DNA of 64,000 nucleotides from JALORV01 sp963766365 (GTDB taxonomy: Bacteria; Pseudomonadota; Gammaproteobacteria; Burkholderiales; Burkholderiaceae_F), in contig CAVXZK010000018.1 of NCBI GenBank assembly GCA_963766365.1, positions 54,070 through 118,069 on the forward strand, written 5' to 3'. Below the pieces are notes generated by a model. The model searched no databases. It was given only the letters and a program-made list of their open reading frames with translations, and was not told the DNA's origin. Below are positions 17,037-27,162 of the stretch, one piece after another (positions within the stretch are counted from its first letter, which is position 1; every line of letters starts with the position of its first letter). Position numbers and translations under genes: made by a program.

Positions 17037-17756
17037 TCATCGCGGGGCCGCGTCGTCATCGCCGCTGCCTACTACGAATTCCTCGTCGCCATCGCCAACT
17101 ACCAACTCCTCGTCGCCACCTTGTGCGGTCTGGTCTTCCCACACGTAGCGCTTGCGCGGAGGGATATCGAGCTTGCGCAGCGCCAGTGCGAGCAGAACGC
17201 CGATCACCGCCGCCGACAGGTGTGTCTCCCATGACACGCCGGGCTGGATTGGTAACACACCCCAGGCCAGCGACCCGTACATCAGCACGACCAGCAGCGA
17301 CGCGGCAATCGCACGTCGGTCGCGGCGCAACAATCCGGCCACGAACACGTAACTGACGAGCCCGTAGACGAGTCCGCTGGCGCCAAGGTGGACGGAGTCA
17401 CGGCCGAACAGCCACACGAGCGCGCCAGAGCCCAGGTACACGGTCGGCAGCACACGCAGTGCCGAGTACGGATAAAGAAAGAGCATCGCTGCGCCGACCG
17501 TCGCCAATGGCACTGAATTGGCGAACAGATGCGCGAAGTCGCTGTGCACCAACGGCGCGGTGACGAGACCCACCAGGCCGCTCCACTCCCGCGGTCGCAG
17601 GCCGAATGGCCAAGGATCGAGGCCCAACCCCCAGTTCATCACGTGGATGAGCCACAGCAATGCCACGAAGCCGATCGAAAGCCGCACGGCCAGCCTCAGT
17701 AGCGCGTGTGAGACCGCGGAGCCGGTGTAGCGTGGATCGGGAACGTCGAAGTGCAT
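17037..17756 (-). CDS. Rhomboid-family intramembrane serine protease
   Basis: 239 aa from the ATG at 17756 (MHFDVPDPRYTG); a longer frame to 17918 is not family-like. Six or so membrane segments are visible. The rhomboid catalytic Ser is in GASG (VHLGASGLVYGLVSYVF) and the catalytic His in ETHLSAAVIGVLLAL; HSDFAHLFANSVPLATVGAAM supplies the conserved HLxxN region of TM2. The C-terminus is acidic (EEFVVGSGDDDAA) and presumably cytosolic. Rhomboids cleave membrane proteins within the bilayer; the substrate is unknown. Confidence 0.88.
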   Translation of the reverse strand: MHFDVPDPRYTGSAVSHALLRLAVRLSIGFVALLWLIHVMNWGLGLDPWPFGLRPREWSGLVGLVTAPLVHSDFAHLFANSVPLATVGAAMLFLYPYSALRVLPTVYLGSGALVWLFGRDSVHLGASGLVYGLVSYVFVAGLLRRDRRAIAASLLVVLMYGSLAWGVLPIQPGVSWETHLSAAVIGVLLALALRKLDIPPRKRYVWEDQTAQGGDEELVVGDGDEEFVVGSGDDDAAPR

Positions 17757-18087
17757 TGAGGAACTTGGGTCCGGTGAAAGAGCCCCGCGTGGGCGATCTC
17801 CTGCGCAGGAGCGCCGTACCGCTGAGCCTGCAGCGGAAGCAAGGAAAGCGGAGGTTGGGGCATCGGCATCGAAAAGCAAGGCGAACGGCCGACATGCGGT
17901 ATTGGGAGGTAACGTCATCCGCAGATCGCCGCAGCTTCACCGCGGGCGGAGCGGGGCCGGTCAAGTTGAATGGCGCGTTCGTGCCAGCGCTTGGAGCCCA
18001 GCGGATGCTGTTGCGCGGCTTCAAGGGGTGCGGAACCTCGAACCGGCGAGTGTCGAGTGGCTGTGATGCCGCGCGGCGGGCAGGCCG
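17757..18087. other. Intergenic region between divergent genes
   Basis: 331 bp upstream of both the rhomboid gene and the orphan permease gene. Open frames here lack family resemblance. No remains of the potA/potB/potD genes expected beside a PotC-type permease were recognised. Confidence 0.45.
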
Positions 18088-18925
18088 ATGACTGCGACGC
18101 GACCCGCCCACGAAACGAGACGCCAGCGGCTCGGGCGGTACGCCTCGTGGTGCTTCGCGGGCATCGTGCTCTTGTTCCTGATTGCGCCGATCGGGGTCAT
18201 CGTGCCGCTGTCGTTTTCGGCCGGGTCGTTCCTGCATTTCCCGCTTCCGGGACTGTCGCTGCGCTGGTACGAGGATTTCTTCTCGTCCGACCTCTGGCTG
18301 CCGGCGCTAAAGAACAGCCTGATCGTCGGAACGGGGGCGACGCTGATCGCCACGACGCTCGGCACGCTCGCCGCGTTCGGCTTCTGGCGTGCGCGCTTTC
18401 CGCTGCGACGTCTTCTGTTCGGGGTGTTGCTTGCACCACTCGTCGTGCCCGTGGTCATCGTCGCGGTCGGCGTGTACTTCGCGTTTGCGAAGGTTGGGCT
18501 GATCGACGGCTATTTCGGACTGATGCTGGCTCATGCCGCACTGGGCGCTCCGTTCGTCCTGGTGACGGTGCTGTCCACGCTGTCGGGTTTTGACCGGAAC
18601 CTGCTCAACGCTGCCGCGAGCCTCGGTGCGCCGCCGTGGCTCACGTTCCGCAAGGTGGCACTGCCGATCATCTTTCCCGGCGTGTTTTCCGGCGCGCTGT
18701 TCGCGTTTGCGACGTCCGTTTGACGAGGTGGTCGTCGCGCTGTTGTTGACCGGCCCGGGACAACGCACGCTGCCGCGCCAGATGTTCGCCGGCATCAACG
18801 ACAACATCAGCCTCACGATCACGGCCGCCGGGACGCTGCTCATCGTCTTCGCTTGCCTCCTGCTTATCGTCGCCGAGGCGCTCCGCAGACGTTCTGAGCA
18901 ACTGCGGACGGGCAGACCTGCGTGA
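18088..18925 (+). pseudogene. ABC transporter permease (PotC-like), frameshifted and orphan
   Basis: The frame from ATG 18088 gives an inner-membrane permease: APIGVIVPLSFSAGSFLHFPLPGLSLRWYEDFF, SLIVGTGATLIATTLGTLAAFGFWRARFP, and the EAA-loop-like AAASLGAPPWLTFRKVALPIIFPG. It terminates at 18723. The final part (FDEVVVALLLTGPGQRTLPRQMF onward, last membrane segment) is in another frame; deleting one C at 18716-18717 restores about 279 codons. The family imports spermidine/putrescine or similar cations, but no ATPase, partner permease or binding protein is adjacent. Confidence 0.8.
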
Positions 18926-19026
18926 ACGATCAGAGAGTTGTGCACGGCGTGCGCCCGGTGAGGGTGGGGCGGCGTGGACCACCGGCAGTGCTCCGGCGCG
19001 CGCACGGCCACGCCCACGTCCAACGC

Positions 19027-19299
19027 CTATGGCGCTGCGAGAACCTGCGTATCGCCGGCGACGGGTTGCCCGTCCCGGGTGACGCGCCATGTCACCGTCA
19101 CGAGGCGCGATCCGAGGGAGTCGCGCCAGGCACGGACCCGGTAACGATGAAAAGTAGCGTCGTAACTGCCCTGGTGGCGCGCCGCGCGCACTGCGTCACG
19201 GACGGCGGACGTGAGGAAGCGCGCCTCCGACGCGTCGACGAGATCGATCTCGGGGAACTCCTGGTAGAGGAGGGTGCCGCCGCCCAGTTGCGATACTGT
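19027..19299 (-). pseudogene. Hypothetical gene cut by the IS1595 insertion (3' part)
   Basis: About 90 codons of protein-like sequence (GGGTLLYQEFPEIDLVDASEARFLTSAVRD to VTWRVTRDGQPVAGDTQVLAAP) run up to the left end of the IS. If the IS and one copy of its target duplication are removed, the frame continues into KRLPFVLQRATVLY on the far side (about 20378-20425), and then meets a stop without a good start codon. The gene was probably interrupted and possibly already degraded. Family not recognised. Confidence 0.5.
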
Positions 19300-19307
19300 A
19301 TGCATAT

Positions 19308-20369
19308 GCGGGGTATCCTGTTAGCTCCAAAATCGCACCGGATACTGAATAAATATTCACCTATGGAGGCGGTCGCTGTCAACGAGTATCCGCGCACCTG
19401 GAGTGAATTTCTGGATTGGTTCGACTCGGAGCAGGCCTGCGCGGCGTACCTGGAGCGGCTGCGCTGGCCGCAAGGCTTTGTCTGTCCGAACTGCGGTGTG
19501 GCTGATAGCCCGTACCGGGTCAGCCGCATCCGCCTGATGTGCCGGCCGTGCCGCCACCAGACCACGGTGACGGCCGGCACGATCTTCGACAAGACACGCA
19601 CGCCGCTGCGGGTGTGGCTGGCGGCGGCCTGGTACATCACCAACCAGAAGCAGGGAGTCAGTGCGCTCGGCCTGCAGCGCGTGCTGGGTCTGGGCAGCTA
19701 CCAGACGGCCTGGACGATGCTGCACCGGTTCCGACGGGCGATGGTGCGGACGGGCCGCGAGCCACTGAAGGGCACGGTCGAGATCGACGAGACCTACCTG
19801 GCTCTGACTGACCGCAAGCATCCGATCACGGCGATAAACCGCAAGAATCAAACAGATAAGACGCTGATCGTGCTGGCCGTGGAAATGCTGCAGCCCAAGG
19901 GCTTCGGTCGCATCCGGCTGCAACGCATCGACAACGACGCCGCCGAGTCGGTCGTCCCGTTCGTGCGGGCATCGGTCGCGCGTGGCGCGATCATCCGAAC
20001 TGACGGCTCGGCCGCCTACCGTTCGCTACGATCGCTCGGCTATGAACACCAGCGCCATGTCGTCCGCGGCGCCGAAACGCCGGCCCATGTGTCCATGGCC
20101 GGCGTGCATCGCGTGGCCGCCCTGATCAAGCGCTGGATCCTCGGCACCCACCACGGCTCCGTGCAGCCGGAGCACCTCGACGCCTATCTGGACGAGTTCG
20201 TCTTCCGCTTCAACCGCCGCACTTCCGCCTCGCGCGGCATGCTGTTCTACCGGCTACTGCAACAGTCTGCGGTGACCGATCCCATCACCTACGCGGACGT
20301 TGTCGCCCCACGTCGCGCCAATGCCAAAGGCAGCTGAAACGATAAGGTGGAGCTAACTGGATACCCCTT
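19308..20369 (+). mobile_element. IS1595-family insertion sequence, intact
   Basis: 1062 bp. Inverted ends are GGGGTATCCTGTTAGCTCC on the left and GGAGCTAACTGGATACCCC on the right. The 8-bp target ATGCATAT (itself a palindrome) is duplicated at 19300-19307 and 20370-20377; IS1595 elements typically make 8-bp duplications. It contains one full-length transposase gene. Confidence 0.9.
19363..20337 (+). CDS. IS1595-family transposase (ISXO2-like)
   Basis: 324 aa from the ATG at 19363; the upstream frame back to 18922 is non-coding. The N-terminal zinc ribbon has CPNC and CRPC (about 45-68). The ISXO2-like DDE core follows: VEIDETYL (first Asp), IIRTDGSAAYRSL (second Asp), and VHRVAALIKRWILGTHHGSV with the Asn/Glu region and C-terminal FRFNRRTSASRGMLFYRLL. 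The coding frame is intact and fills most of the element, so the copy may still be active. Confidence 0.92.
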   Translation: MEAVAVNEYPRTWSEFLDWFDSEQACAAYLERLRWPQGFVCPNCGVADSPYRVSRIRLMCRPCRHQTTVTAGTIFDKTRTPLRVWLAAAWYITNQKQGVSALGLQRVLGLGSYQTAWTMLHRFRRAMVRTGREPLKGTVEIDETYLALTDRKHPITAINRKNQTDKTLIVLAVEMLQPKGFGRIRLQRIDNDAAESVVPFVRASVARGAIIRTDGSAAYRSLRSLGYEHQRHVVRGAETPAHVSMAGVHRVAALIKRWILGTHHGSVQPEHLDAYLDEFVFRFNRRTSASRGMLFYRLLQQSAVTDPITYADVVAPRRANAKGS

Positions 20370-20616
20370 ATGCATATACAGTACCGTAGCGCGCTGCAGG
20401 ACAAAAGGCAAGCGTTTCGCATGGCTGCCCAAGGAAAGATGTCAACGCAGAGTGGATCGCCCTTGAGGCGCATCCAGACGCTGTCACAGGGAAAGGTCGA
20501 TCGATAGAGGGTCCAGTGGACCGCTATCGTTCGACCTTCCGCAGGGCTCGCCCCTTGCTTGACGTTGGGGCGGTCGTGCCGTGCCGTCTCCCAAACTAAC
20601 CCGGACAATCTGCCCC

Positions 20617-21552
<936 letters not shown>

Positions 21553-21667
21553 CGCGGACGATCGCATGACAGCCGCTGGTGGTCGCTCGCCGCGAAGGCG
21601 GGAAAACCAGCGACGCCCTATCGAGTACTGAGTTCGTTTCGCCCGAGATCAGTCGCCCTGCAAGGCC

Positions 21668-22522
21668 TCAATTGCGCGCATCCCTTGGCCTCTTGCCCTT
21701 GGCGTAGTCGTTCTTGGCGGCGGCGTAGGCGGGACGCGGCTGATGGGTCATGAAATCAGCGACATCGATCGCATCCTGATCGGAGAGCGATCCAGCTTGC
21801 CCGACTGGCATGTTGTGCTTGATGAAGGCTGCTGCGGTGTAGGTTCGTGCCAGGCCAGCTCCGATGTTGAAGGACCCATCGCCCCAGACCGGAGGAAAGA
21901 GATAGCCGCCAGCCGGATTCCTGGTGCCTTCGCCGTTGGCGCCATGGCAACTCGCGCACATTTCACCGTAGATCTGCTTGCCCCGGGCGCGATCGGGCTG
22001 CAGCGCAGTGTTGACCTTTCCCATCCCACGCCCTTCGACTTCAGTGCCAACGGGAACGCCTGTCGACAGCCACTGGATGTACATCAGGATTGCATTCATT
22101 TCCTTCGAGTCATAGGCCAGCGCCTTGCCGTTCATCGATCGCTGGAAACAGTCGTTCACCCGTTCCTGCAACGAATTGATCGTGCCGCTTCGCTGCCGGT
22201 ACTCCGGAAATACGCCCCACAGGCCGACATACGGCGCTGCTGACGCAGTCGTGCCGGCCCCGATGTGGCAATTGGTGCAGTTGAGTACGTTGCCGACGTT
22301 GTTGGGCAGCAACTTGCGAGTGTCGGTGATCAGCGCCTTACCCAGCTTGATCGCCTCGCCCGCTGGCCCGCCTGGAATGGTGGTCTCCGCCGGCACCTTG
22401 AAAGGCGCGGGTTCGGCTGCGTGGACGAAGCCAATCGGCGTGACGGATAACATCAGAAGAACGCGGATCGCGCTCGATCTGAACGACGCGGACACTGTTG
22501 ATCCTGGGATGGCAGGCTTCAA
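21668..22522 (-). CDS. tsdA: Dihaem c-type cytochrome, thiosulfate dehydrogenase-like
   Basis: 284 aa with a signal peptide (cleavage near GFVHAAEP). There are two haem-binding CxxCH motifs: CTNCH (about 81-85, in LNCTNCHIGAGT) and CASCH (about 190-194, in MCASCHGANGEG). YRQRSGTINSLQERVNDCFQRSMNGKAL is a TsdA/SoxA-type signature. TsdA oxidises two thiosulfates to tetrathionate in the periplasm and passes electrons to cytochromes. It lies 25 bp downstream of the amidase gene, so it may be co-transcribed, although a sulfur-oxidation role does not obviously fit that operon. Confidence 0.8.
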   Translation of the reverse strand: MKPAIPGSTVSASFRSSAIRVLLMLSVTPIGFVHAAEPAPFKVPAETTIPGGPAGEAIKLGKALITDTRKLLPNNVGNVLNCTNCHIGAGTTASAAPYVGLWGVFPEYRQRSGTINSLQERVNDCFQRSMNGKALAYDSKEMNAILMYIQWLSTGVPVGTEVEGRGMGKVNTALQPDRARGKQIYGEMCASCHGANGEGTRNPAGGYLFPPVWGDGSFNIGAGLARTYTAAAFIKHNMPVGQAGSLSDQDAIDVADFMTHQPRPAYAAAKNDYAKGKRPRDARN

Positions 22523-22547
22523 GCGAGGGAGCGTAAGCGAAGGTGAT

Positions 22548-23948
22548 TTATACGCCGAGCACGGACGCCAGCTGCGGCGTGCGTCGATGCCATTGCGTCA
22601 CCTGCTGGAACGCCTTTCCAGCGCGCAGCAGCGTCGCGTCGGTCCGCGCTCTACCCAGCAGCTGCACGCCGACGGGCAGGCCATCGGACGAAAAGCCCGC
22701 CGGCAAGGACAGCGCACACGCGTCCAGGTAGTTGCCCGCGCGCGTGAAGCTCGCCAGGGGAGTCACGCTCTCGTCCACGGCATCCACCGGGCACGCGAGC
22801 ATCGGCACTGTCGGCGTCAACAGCGCGTCGCAGTCGCGCATCCAGTCGATCCATTGCGCACATGCCCGGCGCCGGTGGGCCAGCGCGTCGATGTAGTCCG
22901 CCGCACCGATCACCTTGCCGCCCAGCACGCGCCGCCGAACGGCCGGGCCGATCGGCAGCTGCTCGTCTTCGATATAGGCACGGTGCACCGCATACGCCTC
23001 GGCAGCGGTCAACTGGCCGTTGCGGCGCATCAGTTCGTCGAAGACAAGGGGAAAGTGACGCTCGACGACTGCGGCGCCAAGCTCACGCAGCACGCGCTGC
23101 GCGTCGTCGATGGCGGTCGTCACACCACGCTCGACCGCGATCGGGTACTGCTCGGGCGACAGCACCGTGATACGCATGCCGGCGAGCGACACGCCGTTGG
23201 AGGACGCGCAGTTCGCGAATTGTCGGGCAGCATCGGACTGTGGGCAGAGCATCGCCGCACACAGCAGCGCGGCGTCTTCTGCGCTGCGCGTCATCGGCCC
23301 GATCGTGTCGAGCGTTTGGGACAGTGGAAACGCGCCCTCGGTGCTGATCAGGCCGCCACTGGTCTTCAGGCCCGTGATGCCGTTCAATGCCGCCGGGATG
23401 CGCACCGAACCTCCGGTGTCGGAGCCGATCGCCGCCGGCGCGAGTCCCGCCGCCACGGCGACACCCGAGCCACTGGACGAACCCCCCGGTGCGCGATGCG
23501 TGGCGAGGTCCCACGGGTTCCATGGCGTGCCGAGGTGAGGATTGGGCCCCCAGGTGCCGAACGCGAACTCGACCATCTGCGTCTTGCCGAGCGGGACCAT
23601 GCCCGCCGCCAGCAGGTTGCGAACGACGGTGGCCGTCGTCGTGCTGCGACGCTCCTTCCACAACGCCGAGCCCACGCCGGTCGGGCAGCCTTCGATCTCC
23701 AGCAGGTCTTTCAGTGCGATCGGCACGCCGTCGAGTGGACCCAGCGTCAAGCCGCTGGCGCGCCGCTCGTCCGCGGCACGCGCGTGGCGCTGTGTGAGCT
23801 CCTCGTCGACGTGCGCGTACGCGTTGAGCTTTGCGTTGGCGCGCCGGATCCGCTCGAGATACCGCTCGGCCAGCGCCTGGGCTGTGGTCGAGCCGCGCTC
23901 GAGCGCAGCAGACAACTCGGACAAAGTGGCGAAGGGATCGACCGGCAT
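22548..23948 (-). CDS. Amidase (amidase-signature family)
   Basis: 466 aa, full length. The Ser-cisSer-Lys triad is visible: Lys in VPIALKDLLE (about 78), the Gly/Ser-rich loop GGSSSGSGVAVAAG (about 154-167), and the nucleophile region GSDTGGSVRIPAALNG. C-terminal PAGFSSDGLPVGVQLLG is also typical. The enzyme hydrolyses a carboxamide, releasing ammonia. It starts 3 bp after the M81 peptidase stop, so the two are tightly coupled in an operon for amide-bond degradation. Confidence 0.9.
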   Translation of the reverse strand: MPVDPFATLSELSAALERGSTTAQALAERYLERIRRANAKLNAYAHVDEELTQRHARAADERRASGLTLGPLDGVPIALKDLLEIEGCPTGVGSALWKERRSTTTATVVRNLLAAGMVPLGKTQMVEFAFGTWGPNPHLGTPWNPWDLATHRAPGGSSSGSGVAVAAGLAPAAIGSDTGGSVRIPAALNGITGLKTSGGLISTEGAFPLSQTLDTIGPMTRSAEDAALLCAAMLCPQSDAARQFANCASSNGVSLAGMRITVLSPEQYPIAVERGVTTAIDDAQRVLRELGAAVVERHFPLVFDELMRRNGQLTAAEAYAVHRAYIEDEQLPIGPAVRRRVLGGKVIGAADYIDALAHRRRACAQWIDWMRDCDALLTPTVPMLACPVDAVDESVTPLASFTRAGNYLDACALSLPAGFSSDGLPVGVQLLGRARTDATLLRAGKAFQQVTQWHRRTPQLASVLGV

Positions 23949-23951
23949 GCG

Positions 23952-25445
23952 TCAGGCGTAAGTGGCGCCCGGATCGAGCGGATAAATCGGCCGCCGCACG
24001 CGCTCAAACCGGAATAGTCCGTAGTCGGAACTCGTCACGCCACGGCTGTCGCACTCGACCAGACCGCCAGCGATCGGCATGAAGCTCGGTCGGCAGTACA
24101 TCCGCGACTTCAGGATCAGATAATCGAAGCGTGCCGGATCGACGCCCGCACTGGTGAAGACGCCGAGGTCGAGCGGCTCCATCGGACGTTCAGTCACTAC
24201 CACCGTGAATGCATCCGTCTCAAGCACGGCGGTGCGTCCCATGGTCCACGTCTCGCCCGTGTAGATCGGCCCGGTGATGCGGAAGCGCCCGTCCGTCAGT
24301 TCGCGAACCCGCGCATGCACGCGCAGTCGCGCGCGCGGGTCAGAGCCAAGGCCAAGCGGACGCACGTTGCCGAGCTCGACTTCCACTGTCGCGTCGAGTC
24401 CCGCCTCTGTGGCGGCCGCCACCGCGACCGGATCGCACAGTGGGCCGACACCTATATTCGAGAGTCCCTGACGTAGACATTCGTCCAGCACATCGGTGGT
24501 GTCGCACGTCCCGCCCGACATGACGTTGTCGCCATGGTCGAGCAGCAGCACCGGGCGCCGGCCAGCCTGCGAATGCAGCGCGCGCGCTTGCGTCACGCTG
24601 TCGGCGAGCGGCGCGCTGGTGTAGACGAAGCCTTCGCGGTCGCGCCAGATGGCGTGTGCGAGGTCATCCGCGGCCCGTTGTGCCTCGTCGCGCGTACGCC
24701 CGACCATCACCACGCTGACGCCCGCGTCCTGGAAATCCGCGAGCGAGAAACCGGCGAACACCGTCGCAGCCGGCAGGCCTTCGCGCTCGAGCTCGCACGC
24801 CCGCTCGACGGCGCGCTGCATCGCGCCTTCACCGGTCGCGCTGCGCAGCGTGTGCGACAGCAGCGGCGGCTGGGCCCACGCCACGTGCGGGCGCGGCCCG
24901 CCGTCGAGCCAGTCGAACAGCAGGCGGGCGGCGTGCACGCCCGTCTCGTGCATATCGATGTGCGGGTAGGTCTTGAAGCCGACGATCACGTCCGCCGCAT
25001 CGATCATCTGCCGGGTGATGTTGCCGTGCAGGTCGAGCGCGACTGCGAGCGGTGTGTCGGGCGCGACCGCGCGAATGCGGCGCAGCAGCTCGCCTTCACC
25101 GTCATCGAAGCGCTCGGCGACCATCGCGCCGTGCAGATCGAGCAGGATCGCGTCGCAGCCGGCACGGATGGCCTCGACGATTGCTTCGGCGAGATGCTCA
25201 TACGCGGCGGTATCGACGCGCCCGCTCGGGTTCGCGGTCGCGTTGACGGCCACCGTCAGCGTCGCGCCGCGTGCCTCGGCTGCTTCGATGAAGGCACCGA
25301 GCGCGGTCCGGCTGCCTTGGGCCTGCGCATGGGCCGCGGCGCCGAAGGTGGGTCCATCGGGACCGAAGGACGCCAGCGGGGTGGGTACCGGCGAGAACGT
25401 GTTGGTCTCGTGGTTCATGCGCGCGGCGACGATCTTCAGCGGCAT
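23952..25445 (-). CDS. M81 family metallopeptidase (MlrC/microcystinase C-like)
   Basis: 497 aa from the ATG at 25445; a longer open frame to 25985 runs over the neighbouring gene. It begins KIVAARMNHETNTFSPVPT, the MlrC signature with metal-ligand HET. DAILLDLHGAMVAERFDDGEGELL, LAVALDLHGNIT and GFKTYPHIDMHETG carry further conserved Asp/His residues, and VLLLDHGDNVMSGGTCD opens the C-terminal domain. In microcystin degraders MlrC cleaves the linearised peptide, but most M81 proteins have unknown amide or peptide substrates. It starts about 8 bp after the deacylase stop. Confidence 0.88.
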   Translation of the reverse strand: MPLKIVAARMNHETNTFSPVPTPLASFGPDGPTFGAAAHAQAQGSRTALGAFIEAAEARGATLTVAVNATANPSGRVDTAAYEHLAEAIVEAIRAGCDAILLDLHGAMVAERFDDGEGELLRRIRAVAPDTPLAVALDLHGNITRQMIDAADVIVGFKTYPHIDMHETGVHAARLLFDWLDGGPRPHVAWAQPPLLSHTLRSATGEGAMQRAVERACELEREGLPAATVFAGFSLADFQDAGVSVVMVGRTRDEAQRAADDLAHAIWRDREGFVYTSAPLADSVTQARALHSQAGRRPVLLLDHGDNVMSGGTCDTTDVLDECLRQGLSNIGVGPLCDPVAVAAATEAGLDATVEVELGNVRPLGLGSDPRARLRVHARVRELTDGRFRITGPIYTGETWTMGRTAVLETDAFTVVVTERPMEPLDLGVFTSAGVDPARFDYLILKSRMYCRPSFMPIAGGLVECDSRGVTSSDYGLFRFERVRRPIYPLDPGATYA

Positions 25446-25453
25446 GGCGGCCT

Positions 25454-26899
25454 TCAGTGCGCGCGGCGGATGACCTGACCGGTGCGCGCGCCGGTATGGC
25501 GGCCCTGGCGCCAGGCCAGCGTACCGTTCACGTACACCGATTCGATGCCGGTGGCGGGCGTCTTGGGGTGCGCAAAGGTGGCCGCGTCGGTGATGCGTTC
25601 CGGGTCGAACACGACGAGATCGGCGCGCATGCCGGGCGCGATGCGGCCGCGCTCGGCCAGACGGAAGCGCTCCGCCGGCAGCCCCGTCATCTTGTGCACG
25701 GCCTGCTCCAGCGAGAACAGGTGGCGCTCGCGCGCGTAGTGACCGAGCACGCGTGGAAAGGCGCCCCACAGGCGCGGGTGCGGAAACTCGTCGTGCGGCA
25801 GGCCATCGGAGCCGACCATCGTCTCCGGGTAGGCAAGGATGCGCTCGACGTCGGACTCGTCCATCGAGAAGTAGATCGCGCCGGCCGGCTGCAGCGCATC
25901 GATCAGTGCGTCGACCGGGAGACCTTCGGTCGCCGCGATTTCGTCGAGATAACGGCCGGCCGCGTCCGGCCGGGCCTTCGACCACGCGATCAGCACCCGC
26001 TGCGATTGCGTTACCGCGTCCTTGCGCAGCACAGTCGACGCTGCGGTGTACGGATAGCAGTCCAGGCAGACATCCTGCGTGCGCCGGGCGTTGTCGAGCA
26101 GCGCCAGTGTCTCGCGCGAGCGACCGAAATTCGGTCGACCGATCACCTTGTGGTGCGAGATCACCTGGCGCACGCCGAGGCTGCCGGCGATCTCCATCGC
26201 CTCGTTCATCGACTCGAGCACGCGCTCGCCCTCGTCACGGATGTGGGAGGCGATCAGCGCCGAGGTACCGCGCAGCGGCTCGCAGACGCGGCGGATCTCT
26301 TCGGCGGTGGCGGCGTTCGCTGGCGCGTAATAGGTCCCGGTGGACACGCCGAGCGCACCAGCCGCGAGCGCTTCGGCGACCTGGGCCTGCATGACGGCGA
26401 TCTCGGCATCCGTGGCCGGCCGGTCGAATGAACTCATCGCGGCCACCCGCAGCGTCGTGTGGCCCACCAGCGCGGCGCAGTTGACGGCGGGTGGCTGGGC
26501 CTCGAGCGTCGCAAAGTAGTCCGCGAATGAGTCGAAGCGCTGCGACGGCAGCGCCCATGCCTCGGCCGCGACGAGGTTCAGCGGCGGCACAGCAGCGCGA
26601 TCGCCGAGCGGCGCCAAGCTGATGCCGCAGTTGCCGGTCACGACCGTGGTGACGCCCTGGCTCAGCTTCGGGGTCATCGACGGATCAGAGAGCAGCAGGC
26701 GGTCGTCGTGCGTATGCACGTCGATGAAACCGGGCGCGAGCATGAGGCCGTCAAGGTCGACGACCTGGGTCGCTTCGCTGGGCGGCAGAGCCCCGATTGC
26801 TGCGATTACGCCGCCCCGCACTGCGACGTCGACACGACGCGGGGGTGCGCCGGTCCCGTCGACGACGACTCCGCCCCGTAGAAGTACGTTTGTAGCCAT
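25454..26899 (-). CDS. N-acyl-D-amino-acid deacylase (D-aminoacylase) family amidohydrolase
   Basis: 481 aa. Metal-site residues: HTHDD in PGFIDVHTHDDRLLL (H62, H64), Cys in VVTGNCGISLAP (bridging Cys of D-aminoacylase), HIRDEGE and HHKVIG histidines, and Asp in MVGSDGLPHDEFPHPRLWG. The C-terminus GMRADLVVFDPERITDAATF is typical. The enzyme releases free D-amino acids from N-acyl-D-amino acids. It is the first gene of the minus-strand arm and lies back to back with the peptide ABC importer, so uptake and hydrolysis are probably coordinated. Confidence 0.9.
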   Translation of the reverse strand: MATNVLLRGGVVVDGTGAPPRRVDVAVRGGVIAAIGALPPSEATQVVDLDGLMLAPGFIDVHTHDDRLLLSDPSMTPKLSQGVTTVVTGNCGISLAPLGDRAAVPPLNLVAAEAWALPSQRFDSFADYFATLEAQPPAVNCAALVGHTTLRVAAMSSFDRPATDAEIAVMQAQVAEALAAGALGVSTGTYYAPANAATAEEIRRVCEPLRGTSALIASHIRDEGERVLESMNEAMEIAGSLGVRQVISHHKVIGRPNFGRSRETLALLDNARRTQDVCLDCYPYTAASTVLRKDAVTQSQRVLIAWSKARPDAAGRYLDEIAATEGLPVDALIDALQPAGAIYFSMDESDVERILAYPETMVGSDGLPHDEFPHPRLWGAFPRVLGHYARERHLFSLEQAVHKMTGLPAERFRLAERGRIAPGMRADLVVFDPERITDAATFAHPKTPATGIESVYVNGTLAWRQGRHTGARTGQVIRRAH

Positions 26900-27162
26900 G
26901 TTTCCCTTGTCCTTCGGCTGCGTGTAGTCTGTCCCTTCGCTTCAAGCTCGGCAAATCGGCAGCGCCCTTGGTGCACGAAGACGGCGCATCGGTGCACCGT
27001 CAGGTGGCGCAAGGAAGGACGGTTCCACGAGAATCGCTTGCTGCCGGAGTGATGGTCAGCCTGCAGCGTTCTGGAATGTTTCTTGCGATAAAGCCGTCTC
27101 GTTGCGCTGGAGGCGCGACCTGGCGTTTGATTTTCGATTCTGCAGAAGAGGAGAGGGAACCG
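26900..27162. promoter_or_regulatory. Divergent promoter region of the peptide/amide catabolic locus
   Basis: 263 bp separates the two arms of the locus. It should hold both promoters and any shared operator. No regulator gene is present in the locus, and no single operator could be identified with confidence. Confidence 0.45.

Noticed and set aside
22125..24017. Plus-strand ORF of 630 codons
   Set aside because: Antisense to tsdA and the amidase gene; composition is Arg/His/Ala-rich shadow sequence.
25446..25985. N-terminal extension of the M81 peptidase frame
   Set aside because: The frame stays open into the D-aminoacylase gene, but that part is Arg/Ala/Gly shadow sequence; the family start MPLKIVAARMNHET is at 25445.
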